Assembly (NCBI GenBank): GCA_008692225.1 | Contig: VICG01000013.1 | Span: forward strand, 1,855,001 to 1,919,000 | Source of the DNA: Monilinia fructicola | Taxonomy: Eukaryota; Ascomycota; Leotiomycetes; Helotiales; Sclerotiniaceae | Direction of reading: 5' to 3' | Length of the DNA stretch: 64,000 bases | Part shown: positions 25,755 through 36,677 of the stretch, one piece after another | How the letters are laid out: the number at the start of each line of letters is the position of its first letter | Numbering within the stretch: the first letter of the stretch is position 1 | The notes under the pieces: generated by a model | The model's input: only the letters and a program-made list of their open reading frames with translations | What the model was told of the DNA's origin: nothing | Databases searched by the model: none | Position numbers and translations under genes: made by a program

Positions 25755-27388
25755 ATGGTGGGAAACAAATACAGGAATCGTAAAACACCACCTCCATCTC
25801 CCATTCAGCCCTTTACGCCAGAGGATCTTGCACTCGCACGTAAAAAATTTCCCGATGAGAAGCTTGCATCCAGAGCTCTAGAAAAATGGGCGCGGGATGG
25901 CGAATGGCGAGATTCGGGAAAATGGTTTTTGAAAAATAATCATCGCTACATATGCGGTAGTAGTAAGGAACTCCCACCTCCATCTTGAGAGATCATTTTT
26001 TGAAAACTCCTGCTCACTTTGGACTATTCTAGGTGTCTTTTACTGTGACACAAAGGTGCCAAGATCCAAAAAAAGTTACAAACGAAATTGATGGGAAAAA
26101 GTACCTGATTTCATTACACGATCCTTCAACTCTGTCGGAAATCGATCAACCGAAACCAGTCTCGTTGAGAAGATTGGTAGCACATAAGAGCGAAAAGCAA
26201 TGGGCTTTGGCTAGGGAGAATCCTCACCACCTGCTTGAGTTCCCTCAAGGTACAACTTTCTTTTACCATCTATTTAATCTCAATGCTAATTGTTTTGTTA
26301 AAGAAATCCTCGACTTGATTTTTGAATTCACATTGATTGACAAGAATCATACAATCTCACCCGATGTCACTACCACCAACAAGAACCTTGCTTACAAAAT
26401 GCATCAGACTTATACTTTAGATGGTAGGAGGCGCACCCATGTATACTATTCAAGAAATTCCGAAACACTAAGCACCATCGTTTCCGAGCAACGCTACGAT
26501 TCTGAAGGGAAATACTTTGTGCTTCACAAAGTCTACCGCCAAATGATTGATGCTACACTTCTTCGAGTCAGTAAGAGTATCTGCACTCAGGCAACGAAAA
26601 TGCTGTATGGAGGAAACGTGTTCAGATTCTCCATGACAGAGATTAGTAAAAAGGGATACAGTCGCATGATGGTTGGGGATGAGTTACATCCAAAGTTTAA
26701 AAGACTCTCTTGGCAAAATTGGACACAAAACTTCAAAGCGATCATCCAAAATGCGATTGATGAAGTTGAAAGACAAGTACCTACGCTGAACCTGAGCTTC
26801 TATGTTTATCACGATCACTTCGCACGATTTCTCCACGCAGTTGGATCAGCTAAAGCTGCCATGATCAAGGATTTGCATTTCAATGGCGTAATTAAGGTCC
26901 ATTTATGCGATTTGTGCGGAGCCGGACGAAATACATGCGAAGAAGATTTGATCGACAATCTGAAAGTATATATCCCCCTCATTAACAAGTTCTGTACAAA
27001 CCTGCAGAATCTCGTAATCAATATTCGAGAAGACTACAAGGACTCTGGATATGGGTCGAATGTAGATTTGGAAGCTCGAAGACTCGAAGCAGATCTGAAA
27101 TTGCGAAGTATTTTGGAGAATGAGTTCAGAGAGTTGAAGACTGTCCGAAGTCTGAAAGTTTACAGGTTGGAGCCCGGACGGTACGGAGATTATAGTTGGA
27201 CCCCAACTGAGAAGATGGAGGCTGGAGAAGAGACTGAGGCATGGTTTAAGAAGAGAGCTGATAGATGGTTACACGAGGAGCTTGAGATGGAAAAATCGCG
27301 CAGGGGCGTGGAGAATATGATCATAAGCGAAGATGGGGGTAGTAGGACCACCGAAACACCTCCCTGCATGTTCTGGCTGAAACGATAG
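25755..27388 (+). CDS. F-box-like paralogue 2 of the tandem array (intact)
   Basis: The intact member. The probable model is exons 25755-25956, 26064-26249 and 26304-27388, about 490 residues. Intron 2 (54 bp, GTACAA...TTAAAG) is supported by the same position and phase as in paralogue 1; it is a multiple of three without stops, so retention would add 18 residues. Intron 1 is less sure: the acceptor at 26063 keeps phase, whereas the more typical TAG at 26032 does not. The N-terminal module reads ALARKKFPDEKLASRALEKW and ends at RYICG. The F-box-like motif LLEFPQEILDLIFEFTLI lies at residues about 124-141. Shared segments include VYRQMIDATLLRVSKSI, YHDHFARFLHA, MIKDLHFNGVI and YIPLINKFCTNLQNLVINI. 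The C-terminus is charged (KKRADRWLHEELEMEKSRR). No membrane segment or catalytic motif is seen. I do not recognise a named family. Confidence 0.7.
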
Positions 27389-28289
27389 TTTCCTATCCGA
27401 TTTCATGAACTAGAAACAGGGACATTTTGCGAAGGATTCATTAGTTATGCCAAATATTTAATCAGGATAAAAAATAATAATTGAGGCCAAAAAACTTTAC
27501 ATATTGCGTACATGCCATAATAGTGAAGTTAGTTTTCGGAATATGATAGCCTTTCAATGATAAGCTTTCTTCCTGCCGAGACAAGTAATTTGATGGGTGA
27601 ATAGCAAGGCAAAAGATGATAAAAATGATAAAGCGTAATACTTGCTTTGTGGCAGGGCAGAGTAAGAGAGGAAAGGACCAAATCATCGACTTTAATCAAG
27701 TTGAACCGCGGAAGAAGGATTATTAGATTAGTTCTGCGGCAATCTCCAAAGCTATTTCCTAAATCCATCCGTCTCGTGATTATACAAGACGACCATTATT
27801 CCGGACTGCAGCTCAAATGGAAAGCTATTGATTTTTGGGTTCATTGGGGGAGTGAAAAGGATAGGGGAAGGAAGAATTGAGATTTCTACCTTCCCGGCTG
27901 TTTTCGAAATCGGATTTATCCCCCTTTTCATCGTGATTCGCAATGCCTATCTATTTCTCTGTCACATATTGTATACATAAGGTGTAATAGCAGATGCATT
28001 TTGCATTATCCATGGTCAGCAAACCTTTCCAATCGCAAACATGAACATATCCTTCTTCTTTGTAGGAAAAAGAAGAGGCTAAGTGTAGTAATTATGGTTA
28101 AATACCAGATGCCAGAAGCGAGAAATCTCCCCCATACCTCGGCTCTTTTCTCGCCTCCAGCACAAAACTCAACTTCAAGTTTTATTCAATCAATCTTGAC
28201 CAACATCAAGTTCTTCATCAATCAAATAAATCAAAAAACCTTGATTGGATCAATAAAGTATTACTTTTACCATCTTTTCATGTCGCATG
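27389..28289. other. Spacer between array genes 2 and 3
   Basis: No supported gene. Short frames on both strands show no family features. The N-terminus of paralogue 3 could begin within the last 200 bases, but no good start is visible. Confidence 0.45.
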
Positions 28290-29916
28290 TGATCTATTCT
28301 CAATACTAAACTCTTGGGTCTTGAAACCAAGATAGCTCTACGCTTTCCAGCACATATCAAGCGTGATATTATAGATAATCTTCCACCTCTGAGTCAAGAT
28401 GATCTTCATGCCGCTCGAAAAGAATTCCCTGAAGAGAAGCTCGCATAAACAGCACTAGAAAGATATACCCATGAACACTGGATTGAAGGACGTTATTTCT
28501 GGAAAGATGAGTTTCGTTATGTTCTCGGTCCAGGTATAGTTGCTACCGTTCCGAAAATGAGAGTTTGAGAACTTTATGAATGTCAGTCTTACAAAATATT
28601 GAAACTCATCTTTTGCAGATATCAAATACTGCACTTTAATTGTTCCAAGATACGATATTTTCCTGTGGCTTAACAGTGACAAATATCATACCGCTAGATA
28701 ACCCACAGCTCTGGCCTTGATTGACAAACCAAAAATGAAAGGCCCTCGCATACTCGTCGTACATCAAAGTGAAGTTGATTGGACATTACCTCGCGAGCAT
28801 CATCCTCATCTGTTAAACTTCCCCAAGGCACGTTTTCTCTAGCTTTCAGCCATTAGTTCAATTAACCTGATTATTTTTTGTCGCAGAAATTCTTCATATA
28901 ATCTGCCATCATGCTTTGACAACCCAAGACCATGCAATTACACCAAACGTAACAACGTCAAAATGGGTCAAACATTTCAAGGCCCATCAAGCCTATCCCC
29001 TCGATGGTGAAAGAAGCTTGAAATCTGATCGGAGTTATAGCACTATCATCACTCAATCTTGTCAAGACAATCAAGGAAAATGTTTCGAACTCCGGAAGGT
29101 ATACCGCCCAGAAGCGATGCAACTATACTGAGGGTCTGCAAAAAGCTGAATGAGGATGCGACTTCGATGTTATACGCAGAAAATATATTTCAATTCAAAA
29201 TTACGGACTGGACTCGATATGGTAGCCCGTGAGCTTGGGTTGACCTAAACAAAAACATTCAGTTCTTTGAATGAGAATATCTCAGTTTTTCATCTTCTTA
29301 ATCGGGTGATTCTGGGACGCGAATTTGCAATGTATGAAGCTATTATCGATGCATTACGTGCCATTAGAAAGCAAGAACCGTTCCAAATCACTTACAATAA
29401 GTGTGATCACTTCTTCCGCTTCATCTACACAATTGAAATAACAAACATTCATTTGATCAAGACACTAAAATTCAGTGGCACAATATTGCTTCATGAATAT
29501 TCCCACAAGGCCAACTCCCCACGGAATACTGCAACAAGGATTCGATTCACAGTCTCAAACTTTACATCCCAATCATCAACGAGTTTATGTCCTTGGAAAG
29601 ACTAATCATCGAAGTAAATGCAGACGAACACACCGATGAGTCGACGATCAATAACCTTGGTCTCAGTGGTACACCTCAACAATAGTTTCAGGAGCGCTTA
29701 TCCGCCTTTCTGACGAAAGATGTCCGGGCCTTGCACAGTGGGAAAACTCTCAAAGTTTATAAGATAAAGAAGGTTGCTGTGGAAGCGGTTCAAGAAGTGG
29801 TATCTGATGGCTTTGCGATTGAGTCGGTATCCATGACGGAAGATAGATACCTCACTAAGAGAGAGGAGATTGACTTTGCACAATTGACAATCGCATGGTT
29901 CATGATCAGGAATTGA
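28290..29916 (+). pseudogene. F-box-like paralogue 3 of the tandem array (dead copy)
   Basis: All segments of the two neighbours can be followed in order, but the frame is broken repeatedly. The N-terminal module (DDLHAARKEFPEEKLA) runs into an in-frame TAA at 28446-28448 and resumes TALERYTHEHWIEGRYFWKD. The exon 1 donor after GP and the acceptor before DIKYC keep the family position. Exon 2 ends WTLPREHHPHLLNFPK. The next intron (28828-28886) has a GC rather than GT donor. Exon 3 starts EILHIICHHAL, then shifts frame near 29105 (KVYRP to SDATILRVCKKL), stops after TDWTRYGSP near 29229, and shifts again before YIPIINEFMSLERLIIEVN. The end, near 29916, keeps LKVYKIKK and an acidic tail. Unlike the single homopolymer breaks elsewhere, these lesions are varied, so this is a true pseudogene. 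Confidence 0.8.
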
Positions 29917-31695
29917 TCTATCAAATTGGAGTATGGCAAAGGTAAAGAACAAAGGAACGATGATAAATTTGGGGAGACGGGGTTAGCCGAATATAAAGAT
30001 GAGGCATGCGTTGGAGCGAATCTGCGGAAGAGAGAGAGGTTGCTTTGGAAAGGAACAATACATGGTAATCGGTGTTTGTTATGATTTCATAGAGTCACAG
30101 AGTACAAAATGCAAGCATAGTACCTCAAATAAGTGAAAATTCAACGAACATTGAAATATCACGAATCTCCCCGAATAAACCGAACGCTCGAGGACTGGGT
30201 TTAATGCCCATAGAAGCAACAGGAGAAATTTGACTTGAAAATCATGACCCGGCATGAATTCGAAGTGCGTATATGATGGCATCATCAGATACATAGATCC
30301 TCGCAGAGAGTCTTATACTACAAGCCACATTCATAATAACGAACTAATTGTCAACACTTCCTGACTCAGCCGAGCAGTCTCTAACCAGGGAAAGCAAATA
30401 TCCCGCACAAACAAAGGCCTACTGTGAATATTGAACTTCTATAATGCATACCTACTTAATTGAAAGATAATAGAAACTGTATATCATAAATTACAATACA
30501 AATTTGAGTATACAGTCCTATATTACTCAAACGGACTTTAATATGTACAGGAAATTCACTTACGCTCACCTCGAACACTTGCTTTCTCTAATTGGGAACC
30601 AGTGTGCAGAGTCAGAGAGTTCCGACTAATTACCAATGATCGAAAAAGGTGAGGTATCAGGGCTGGCTACCCATAGTGCTAATCTTGATACGAAGGATGT
30701 CCCGATGAAATTCCAAAGCTACAAGGGAATTCGATAGATGCCACGAACTGCAACTATGCAGAGTAAATGAGATAAACCCCGATTGGAACGCTCTGGGGCT
30801 AGAAGGGGTATTTAGTCTTATGTGATATGTATCCGTGGTTGATATGGATGGTTGGATGAGGAATGAAGCGATGGTGGGTGTGAGGAGTTCAGACGGTATC
30901 CGATAGTTGACGCAAGGAAGGAATGAAGAAAAAGTTAAAAAGGTAGGGGAAGTTGAGTTGAAGCTGAACTAGGGAGTGAGGAAAGTAGGAAGAAAGATTC
31001 CTGGTGATATTCACTCCTCCCAACTTTCCTTTTGATTGAGCTAATCATTTAACAGATACCATCACGATGATTCGCTCAATTGATCAATCAAAAGCTTTTG
31101 CAGAACTTATATCCATCTAAACAATCTCCCCAACAAAGCGCAAGAGCATCTATCGGGAATTTCAATTCACAAATTGCACCGACAAGAACCACACCCCTTC
31201 ATCCTACCACAGATCAGCCAAGCAATCATGATCACCACTCGCCTAAAAAGGGGAACAGCGCCCAGACACCTCACACGACGCCCAACACCCAGCAAGGAAA
31301 ATCACCCTAAAGCCTATTTCAATGCGGTCTCACCCAAAACAAAGCATCCCGCGTCTCAGCATGCGCACGCCAACCCCTCCACGGCGTCCGATGCCGACAC
31401 CCCATTCCAAGATACCCCGGCTGTCCCCACTCCCAATTACACCCCTGTCGCCCAGGATCATGAACACCAATGCCGCTGAAATCGACTGTGATTACTAGGT
31501 AACCTTAATCAATGGCAGAAAACCAACGCCAACTCCGCAACCACAAAAAAAGAGAAAAGCGAAAAATCAAATACGCGTGCGCGACTTTCAACCTAGCGAT
31601 CAAGGGGTAAGGATCTATGGTTAGATTTCCCGCGCGACGACCGCCGTTGGGGGAATTCGTGAGGCCGGCTTCTTGCGTGCAGGTTGGAGCTGGGG
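29917..31695. other. Intergenic region, no gene seen
   Basis: Overlapping plus-strand frames at 31080-31479 are Pro/Thr/His-rich without splice support or recognised motifs, so I do not annotate them. Otherwise nothing is seen. Confidence 0.45.
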
Positions 31696-32897
31696 CTACA
31701 GCGCTGTGTTGATGTTCGGACCTGTAGCCGAGCACGGGTCTTCGACGCTTTGGGCTGGTGCGTGAGGTCCGTAGATTTTGGGATGGAATGCTGGGGTTTG
31801 ATGAAGCATATTTGGATTGGCGAGAAGATGGTTTGCGGGCGAAGGGGTAGTACTGTTATTGTTTGTCGTGTTGAAGTTTTCTGTTGTGTTAAGGCTATCC
31901 ATATCATTAAAAAATATCAGCAACATTGAAACCATCCGTAGACTCATTGCCATCTCGATCCTCATCCAACGATAAAATCCACGACCCAACATCCCTCTAA
32001 AACACCGATTCCTCCAGCGTAGTCCCCAAACAGATGAAGAAAGTCCCCGGACTATTCGCCTCCACAGAATCGATAACCCTCAAACCACGGATTCACATCT
32101 ACGAACGTGATACGGTTCCCATACACACTGCTCAAATTATTGACGATATCGACCCCGATCCGGTAGCTCACCTGGTCGACGTATTGGTTCAGTGTGTTGC
32201 GCACGATGATATAATCTGTTTCTGGAGAGAAGGAGTCCAGGGATGGGAGAATACGTGTTGGCACACGGGTTGTTGGCGGACGTATGCGCTGCGAAGAACG
32301 GGGGAGTCCGATGATGACGAGAACCCCGTGCGTTTGATGCACAACTCGGTGCATGATCTGTCTCACGGTGCTTGCGTACCGGTTCCAATTTCCTTGCGAA
32401 TGGATCAATTGGACGCTCGCATCATGGGCTTCGGCACATTGTTGATCGTCTGATTTGGTGGGATCGTCTATTCGGGAAATGGCGTGTAGATGCATCGCCG
32501 CACGATATTCCCAAAGTTGAAATCATTACCGCTGATTGATAGGGTGACTAGTCCGGCTCTGTCGTTATTGAAATGCGCTATCTGGCTTGGAATATGGTCT
32601 AGGACATCACCTGAACAAGTGACGAAGCGAAAGTAGTTAGTATTTTCATGGCGCAACATTTAGAGCAGTTGGATCGGATAAGAACCTTGGAATCTTTTGC
32701 ATCGTATGGTCTCCTAGGATGGTGTAGGGTGGCCTATGTATTGGCCAGCTCCGTACTTGAAGGAAGTTAGTAAATATCATGGAGAAACAACTGTCAGTGA
32801 AGTATGTTCGCACTCCAGATGCATAGCTATCCCCGAAAGCAAAATAGCTACTTAGCCATGCTACGACAGTGTAAATATAAACCGATAAATAGAACAA
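31696..32897 (-). pseudogene. Decayed secreted GDSL/SGNH hydrolase
   Basis: SGNH hydrolases are serine esterases or lipases, usually secreted in fungi. Read on the minus strand, the three diagnostic blocks appear in order. Block I is YFAFGDSYASG, with the nucleophile serine in GDS, just after a hydrophobic leader starting MFYLSVYIYTVVAWL. Block III is SGNDFNFGNIVRRC. Block V is AFHPKIYG, with the catalytic histidine. A GT-AG intron with a TACTAAC branch point (32756-32813) follows block I. Downstream of it, one frame reads YGAGQYIGHPTPS, stop, CKRFQGSYPIQLL, stop, HENTNYFRFVTCSGDVLDHI, so two in-frame stops interrupt the conserved path. Further frame changes are needed after TPFPE and before the histidine block. 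The FVDVNPWFEGYRFC motif is still readable. The gene is clearly inactive as written; the family call is firm. Confidence 0.75.
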
Positions 32898-33038
32898 TAG
32901 GTAATGTTATTGTCAAGAGCATCTTAGGAATGGTAAGAGGCTATACAAACAGAGGAAACAGAGGGCAAGGAAAAACTCAACAAGTAGAAGAATGAGACGA
33001 AACTCGAAGTCGGAGTGAGAATATTATTTGCAGGTGTA

Positions 33039-35250
33039 CTCGGGCGGGTTTTAAAAGAGGTATACGCAAAATAAGCGAGATTCTCAAAATAATCCTTAAC
33101 TCCTCAAAATCCTATATTAACCAACCTTATATTTTCTTCAAAAATGCTTTAAAACTATCAATATTAATATCAATAAAATTGTAGAAAGTTATAAATAAAT
33201 GTTGATATTTATAGATTTATTTAAACAATTTTAATAAATTCTATTAAGCTTTTAAAATAGAGGATTGTATATATCTTCAATATTAAATAAGTAATACTAT
33301 TGTAAAGATAAGTATAATTTTAATTAAAGATCGAAATTTTGTTAAATGAATTAAAAAAAGGCATTATATTAGAATATTTAGTTTATTGTAAATTGATTCT
33401 AATATTATAAATATTATTATATTAAAATAACGAAAAATATAAACTAAGAAAAGAAGTGATAATTATATTGGGATTATATACGTTTAATCAACAAAATTTT
33501 AATATATTTTAATAAAAACTACTATTTATAAAAAACTATTATTTTTTTTATATTATATAATAAGTTTAAGCTATTTTCAAAAATTCTTAATTCATTTATT
33601 TATAACTTCAACTGGAATTTTTTGTTATTTTTTTTTTTTAAGTTATTATAATTTTTTCATTTATGGTTAAAATAACCTTTTTTACTTTAATTTTGATTTT
33701 TAATATAATTCTATATATGCTTTATAATATTTAAATTGGAAAATTAAAATAGCTATATAATTCTGATTATATTGAAAAAATTAAAATATTTTATAGTATA
33801 CTTTAATTTATAAACTAATATATTATTCATTATAATCTAAATCTAAATTGGATAATTGGCAAGAAACGTGTATCGTGGTAAAAGCTGATCTGTATTAAAC
33901 TGTCTAATGCTGTCTACTTATAGCTAAGCCTATGCTGTCCGCTCCTGCCGACGACGTCGGCAACGCTAACCGTGTCGTCCTTGCCGACACGCCAAGGGTG
34001 TCGGCTTTAAGGCCGACTCCTTCCGTGTCGGTCGTGACACGACCGTCACAATAATGATAAATGCTTTTTCTCTGATTTTTTTTCTTTTAAAATCTATTAA
34101 TCTATAATTTTAAATATAATACAAAGTATAATTTATATATTTTAAATTAGTTAATTTTATTCTTCGATTTATTCCTTCTTTTTATATTATACTTTTTTAA
34201 ATAATTTTTTAAATAAGGTAGATTTTCTATAATATTTTCTAATCTTTTTTTTTAATTCAAAATATATTAGTATACTTTCTGATTTAATATAATATATTCC
34301 TTACCGTTTTTTTGGTCTTTTTAATATCAAATTAAATCTATAATATAGATTTTTGCTATTTTTAATATTTTTGTAAAAAATCTTCAAATTTATTTAATTC
34401 TTCAAAGATCTCTTTTTTAAAAATTTTAAAAAGCTTTGAAGGCTTTTTCTATTTAAAAGCACCTATAAATTCAGCTTTTTAATATAATTGTTTTATAATA
34501 GATTATTTAACATCAAAAATAAAAATATTTGTTAAAATTATATTAATAGCTTTTTTTTGCTATATTTAAAACATTCATTAATTTAATCTATAAATATACA
34601 ATTCTATAAATCGTATACCAATAAATATTTAACAAATTATATATATAATTCTTATATTTTTATACTTAATTTAGGTTTTTTTACTTTTTGTTAATTAATA
34701 AATACAGAATTTATCTATTATTCTATAAAAAGTTGATAAAGAACAATTCAAATTTATTTTTTATATATATTAAATATAAAGTTTATACCTAAACTCTCTT
34801 ATTTCAACAATTTTTAAACACAATCTTTTCTTTTTTGAATATTAAAAAATTTGTATTTTTTTACCCCTTTTTAATAACGATTTTATAACATTTTTAATAG
34901 ATTTTAAAAGTTTTTTATACTTTTCAGCTCAGATTTTTATATTAAACAGGTTTTTTAATACTAATAATTAATTAATTTCATAATAATTAGCAATATAATT
35001 TTAAGGTATTTCAAATATGTTAAAAGTATGGATTCCTTCACATATTTTAAAAGATATTTTAATTCTTTTAGTCTTAAGTTCTAAAGAATAAACCCCCTTC
35101 GTATTGCAAATTTTTTAAAGCATTTTTCATTAAAAAATATTAAGAATTAATTGAATTATTTATATTGTCGTATAGCATAATACACATCGTTAAACATTAT
35201 TTTGAGAATCTTGCTTATTTTGCGTATGCCTCTTTTAAAACCCGCCTGAG
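33039..35250. mobile_element. RIP-degraded TIR transposon, family B, copy 1
   Basis: The left end is CTCGGGCGGGTTTTAAAAGA; the minus-strand right end is CTCAGGCGGGTTTTAAAAGA. Both continue GGTATACGCAAAATAAGC (one difference) and GAGATTCTCAAAATAAT, giving inverted repeats of about 57 bp. TA flanks each end (33037-33038 and 35251-35252). The element is 2212 bp, about 2.0 kb without the inserted LTR, a plausible size for a once-autonomous Tc1/mariner element. The body is extremely AT-rich with no surviving transposase frame. A solo LTR sits at 33857-34050. Confidence 0.85.
33857..34050 (-). mobile_element. Solo LTR 2 (GC-rich, not RIP-affected)
   Basis: On the minus strand it starts TGTGACGGTCGTGTCACGAC and ends TTTCTTGCCA. 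It carries CTATAAGTAGACAGCATTAG, a likely TATA box. A perfect 5-bp target duplication ataat borders it (33852-33856 and 34051-34055). Its GC-rich half contains repeated GTCGGC/CGACACG words. No internal retroelement sequence is attached, so it is a solo LTR left by recombination. It stands out as the only GC-rich patch in an AT-rich island. Confidence 0.9.
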
Positions 35251-35816
35251 TAAGGATGAACGTGACGACGAAGAGGCAGTTATAACTTTCAAGCTTATTT
35301 CACTGAACTACTGGACTTTATATACAGACATCTCAAGGCTTAATTTCCACTCGCCATTTTATCTCATCTCTATATCTGACTAAAATATCGAACGACCCCC
35401 CTTTTCTTATAAAGCTTGAAGCTGAGCCGAGGAAATCCGATCTGGAGATTTTTTGCCGGAAATTCGTACATATCTAAATGTTGATTGGTAGTTTATATTT
35501 CGGATATTGGGTTATCGTCAACCATGTATGTTAGCTGAAGATATCAGAAATAAAGATGGATCATCGAATTGCATTGAAGCTTGTTTGTGACCACAAGTAA
35601 ATTCTCATCGATGAGCCCTATGGAAGTTATCTCAGTTAGTGAAGTATATCGTAATCAAGGTATAGATATGCAATAGGCTGTTACTAAGACATGAAAAATA
35701 ACTTCAGATATTGTGTGATCTGTAAGAAATGGACATGGAGTTGTGTAGCGAGATTGCAATGAAAGAGACTGCATGCGTCGCTTGATATCTTCGACAAGCT
35801 TGCGAGGCTACTATGT

Positions 35817-36308
35817 CTAATCTAGCGAATCTTCTCCAACGTAAGCGTTAAAGTGTAAATGGCTACTTGAATCATTATTGGTGCATTGCGTGCGTGACAC
35901 GGCATTTTTGGTCTCAGCCTCGCCTGTAACAGACTTGGTCGCCTTAGATTTTCTTTCAATAGAAACGTGATACCTTGGTGAGTTTTCGAGAATATCGCGC
36001 TGGGGTCATTGTATGTCTGCTGGAATTGGCCGAGGAAGGGGATTGTGAGTCTCTTCCGGTCGACGTAATGTTTCATTCTTTTTTGTTTCCATTGAAGCAT
36101 ATTTTCTCCCGTACCTCCTCCATTCAATTTTATTAGTTATGCAGATACCCATGGATATCGAAAGGATCAAAGGGTTAAGAAGGCCTATATACGGACTCAG
36201 TATGTGTATTGTCTCTATATACATGCATACAGTTTTAGGAAATAAGGCTCGTGTAAGATAATGGGGAAGCCAAACATACGTATTTAGTTCGAAGAACGTT
36301 ACACTCAA
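35817..36308 (-). pseudogene. Possible relic of a membrane protein gene
   Basis: On the minus strand, one frame holds a hydrophobic segment (IGLLNPLILSISMGICI) followed by a basic, hydrophilic tail (KIEWRRYGRKYASMETKKNE). It meets a TGA after PIPADIQ and then continues open for about 60 codons, ending HLHFNAYVGEDSLD at a TAG (35817-35819). The layout resembles a membrane segment with a cytoplasmic tail and one nonsense change. Upstream frames (to 36677) do not assemble. I recognise no family, and the call is weak. Confidence 0.25.
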
Positions 36309-36677
36309 CTGTATGTAATCGTTTCGAGACAGTTCTTGATATATGCAAATCTACGTATTGAAGACGCAGAGTTGAGTAGAACCACTTCGACAGATCCGCA
36401 AGTCCCGGGATGATTATTAGAAACGGCCTGAGAGCCCCTCGCCGGTATTGATAGCTTGGTATTAGCTCCATCCATCTCCATCTGCATTTCATAGTTCGTT
36501 CGAGATATAATCACAGAGCCCTTTATAAGGACACGACAAGATTCGAGGACTGCTGGGTTCATGATGAAAATAAAAATCGGTATGATTATACGAACATTTC
36601 CCATACAATTGACCATCACATACATTCGCAATGTCGATATCAAGGACCTCGGAACTCATCACAGCACCCAATCCCAT

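Noticed and set aside
31080..31479. Pro/Thr-rich overlapping open frames
   Set aside because: Composition-driven, in two frames at once, no supported start or splice sites.
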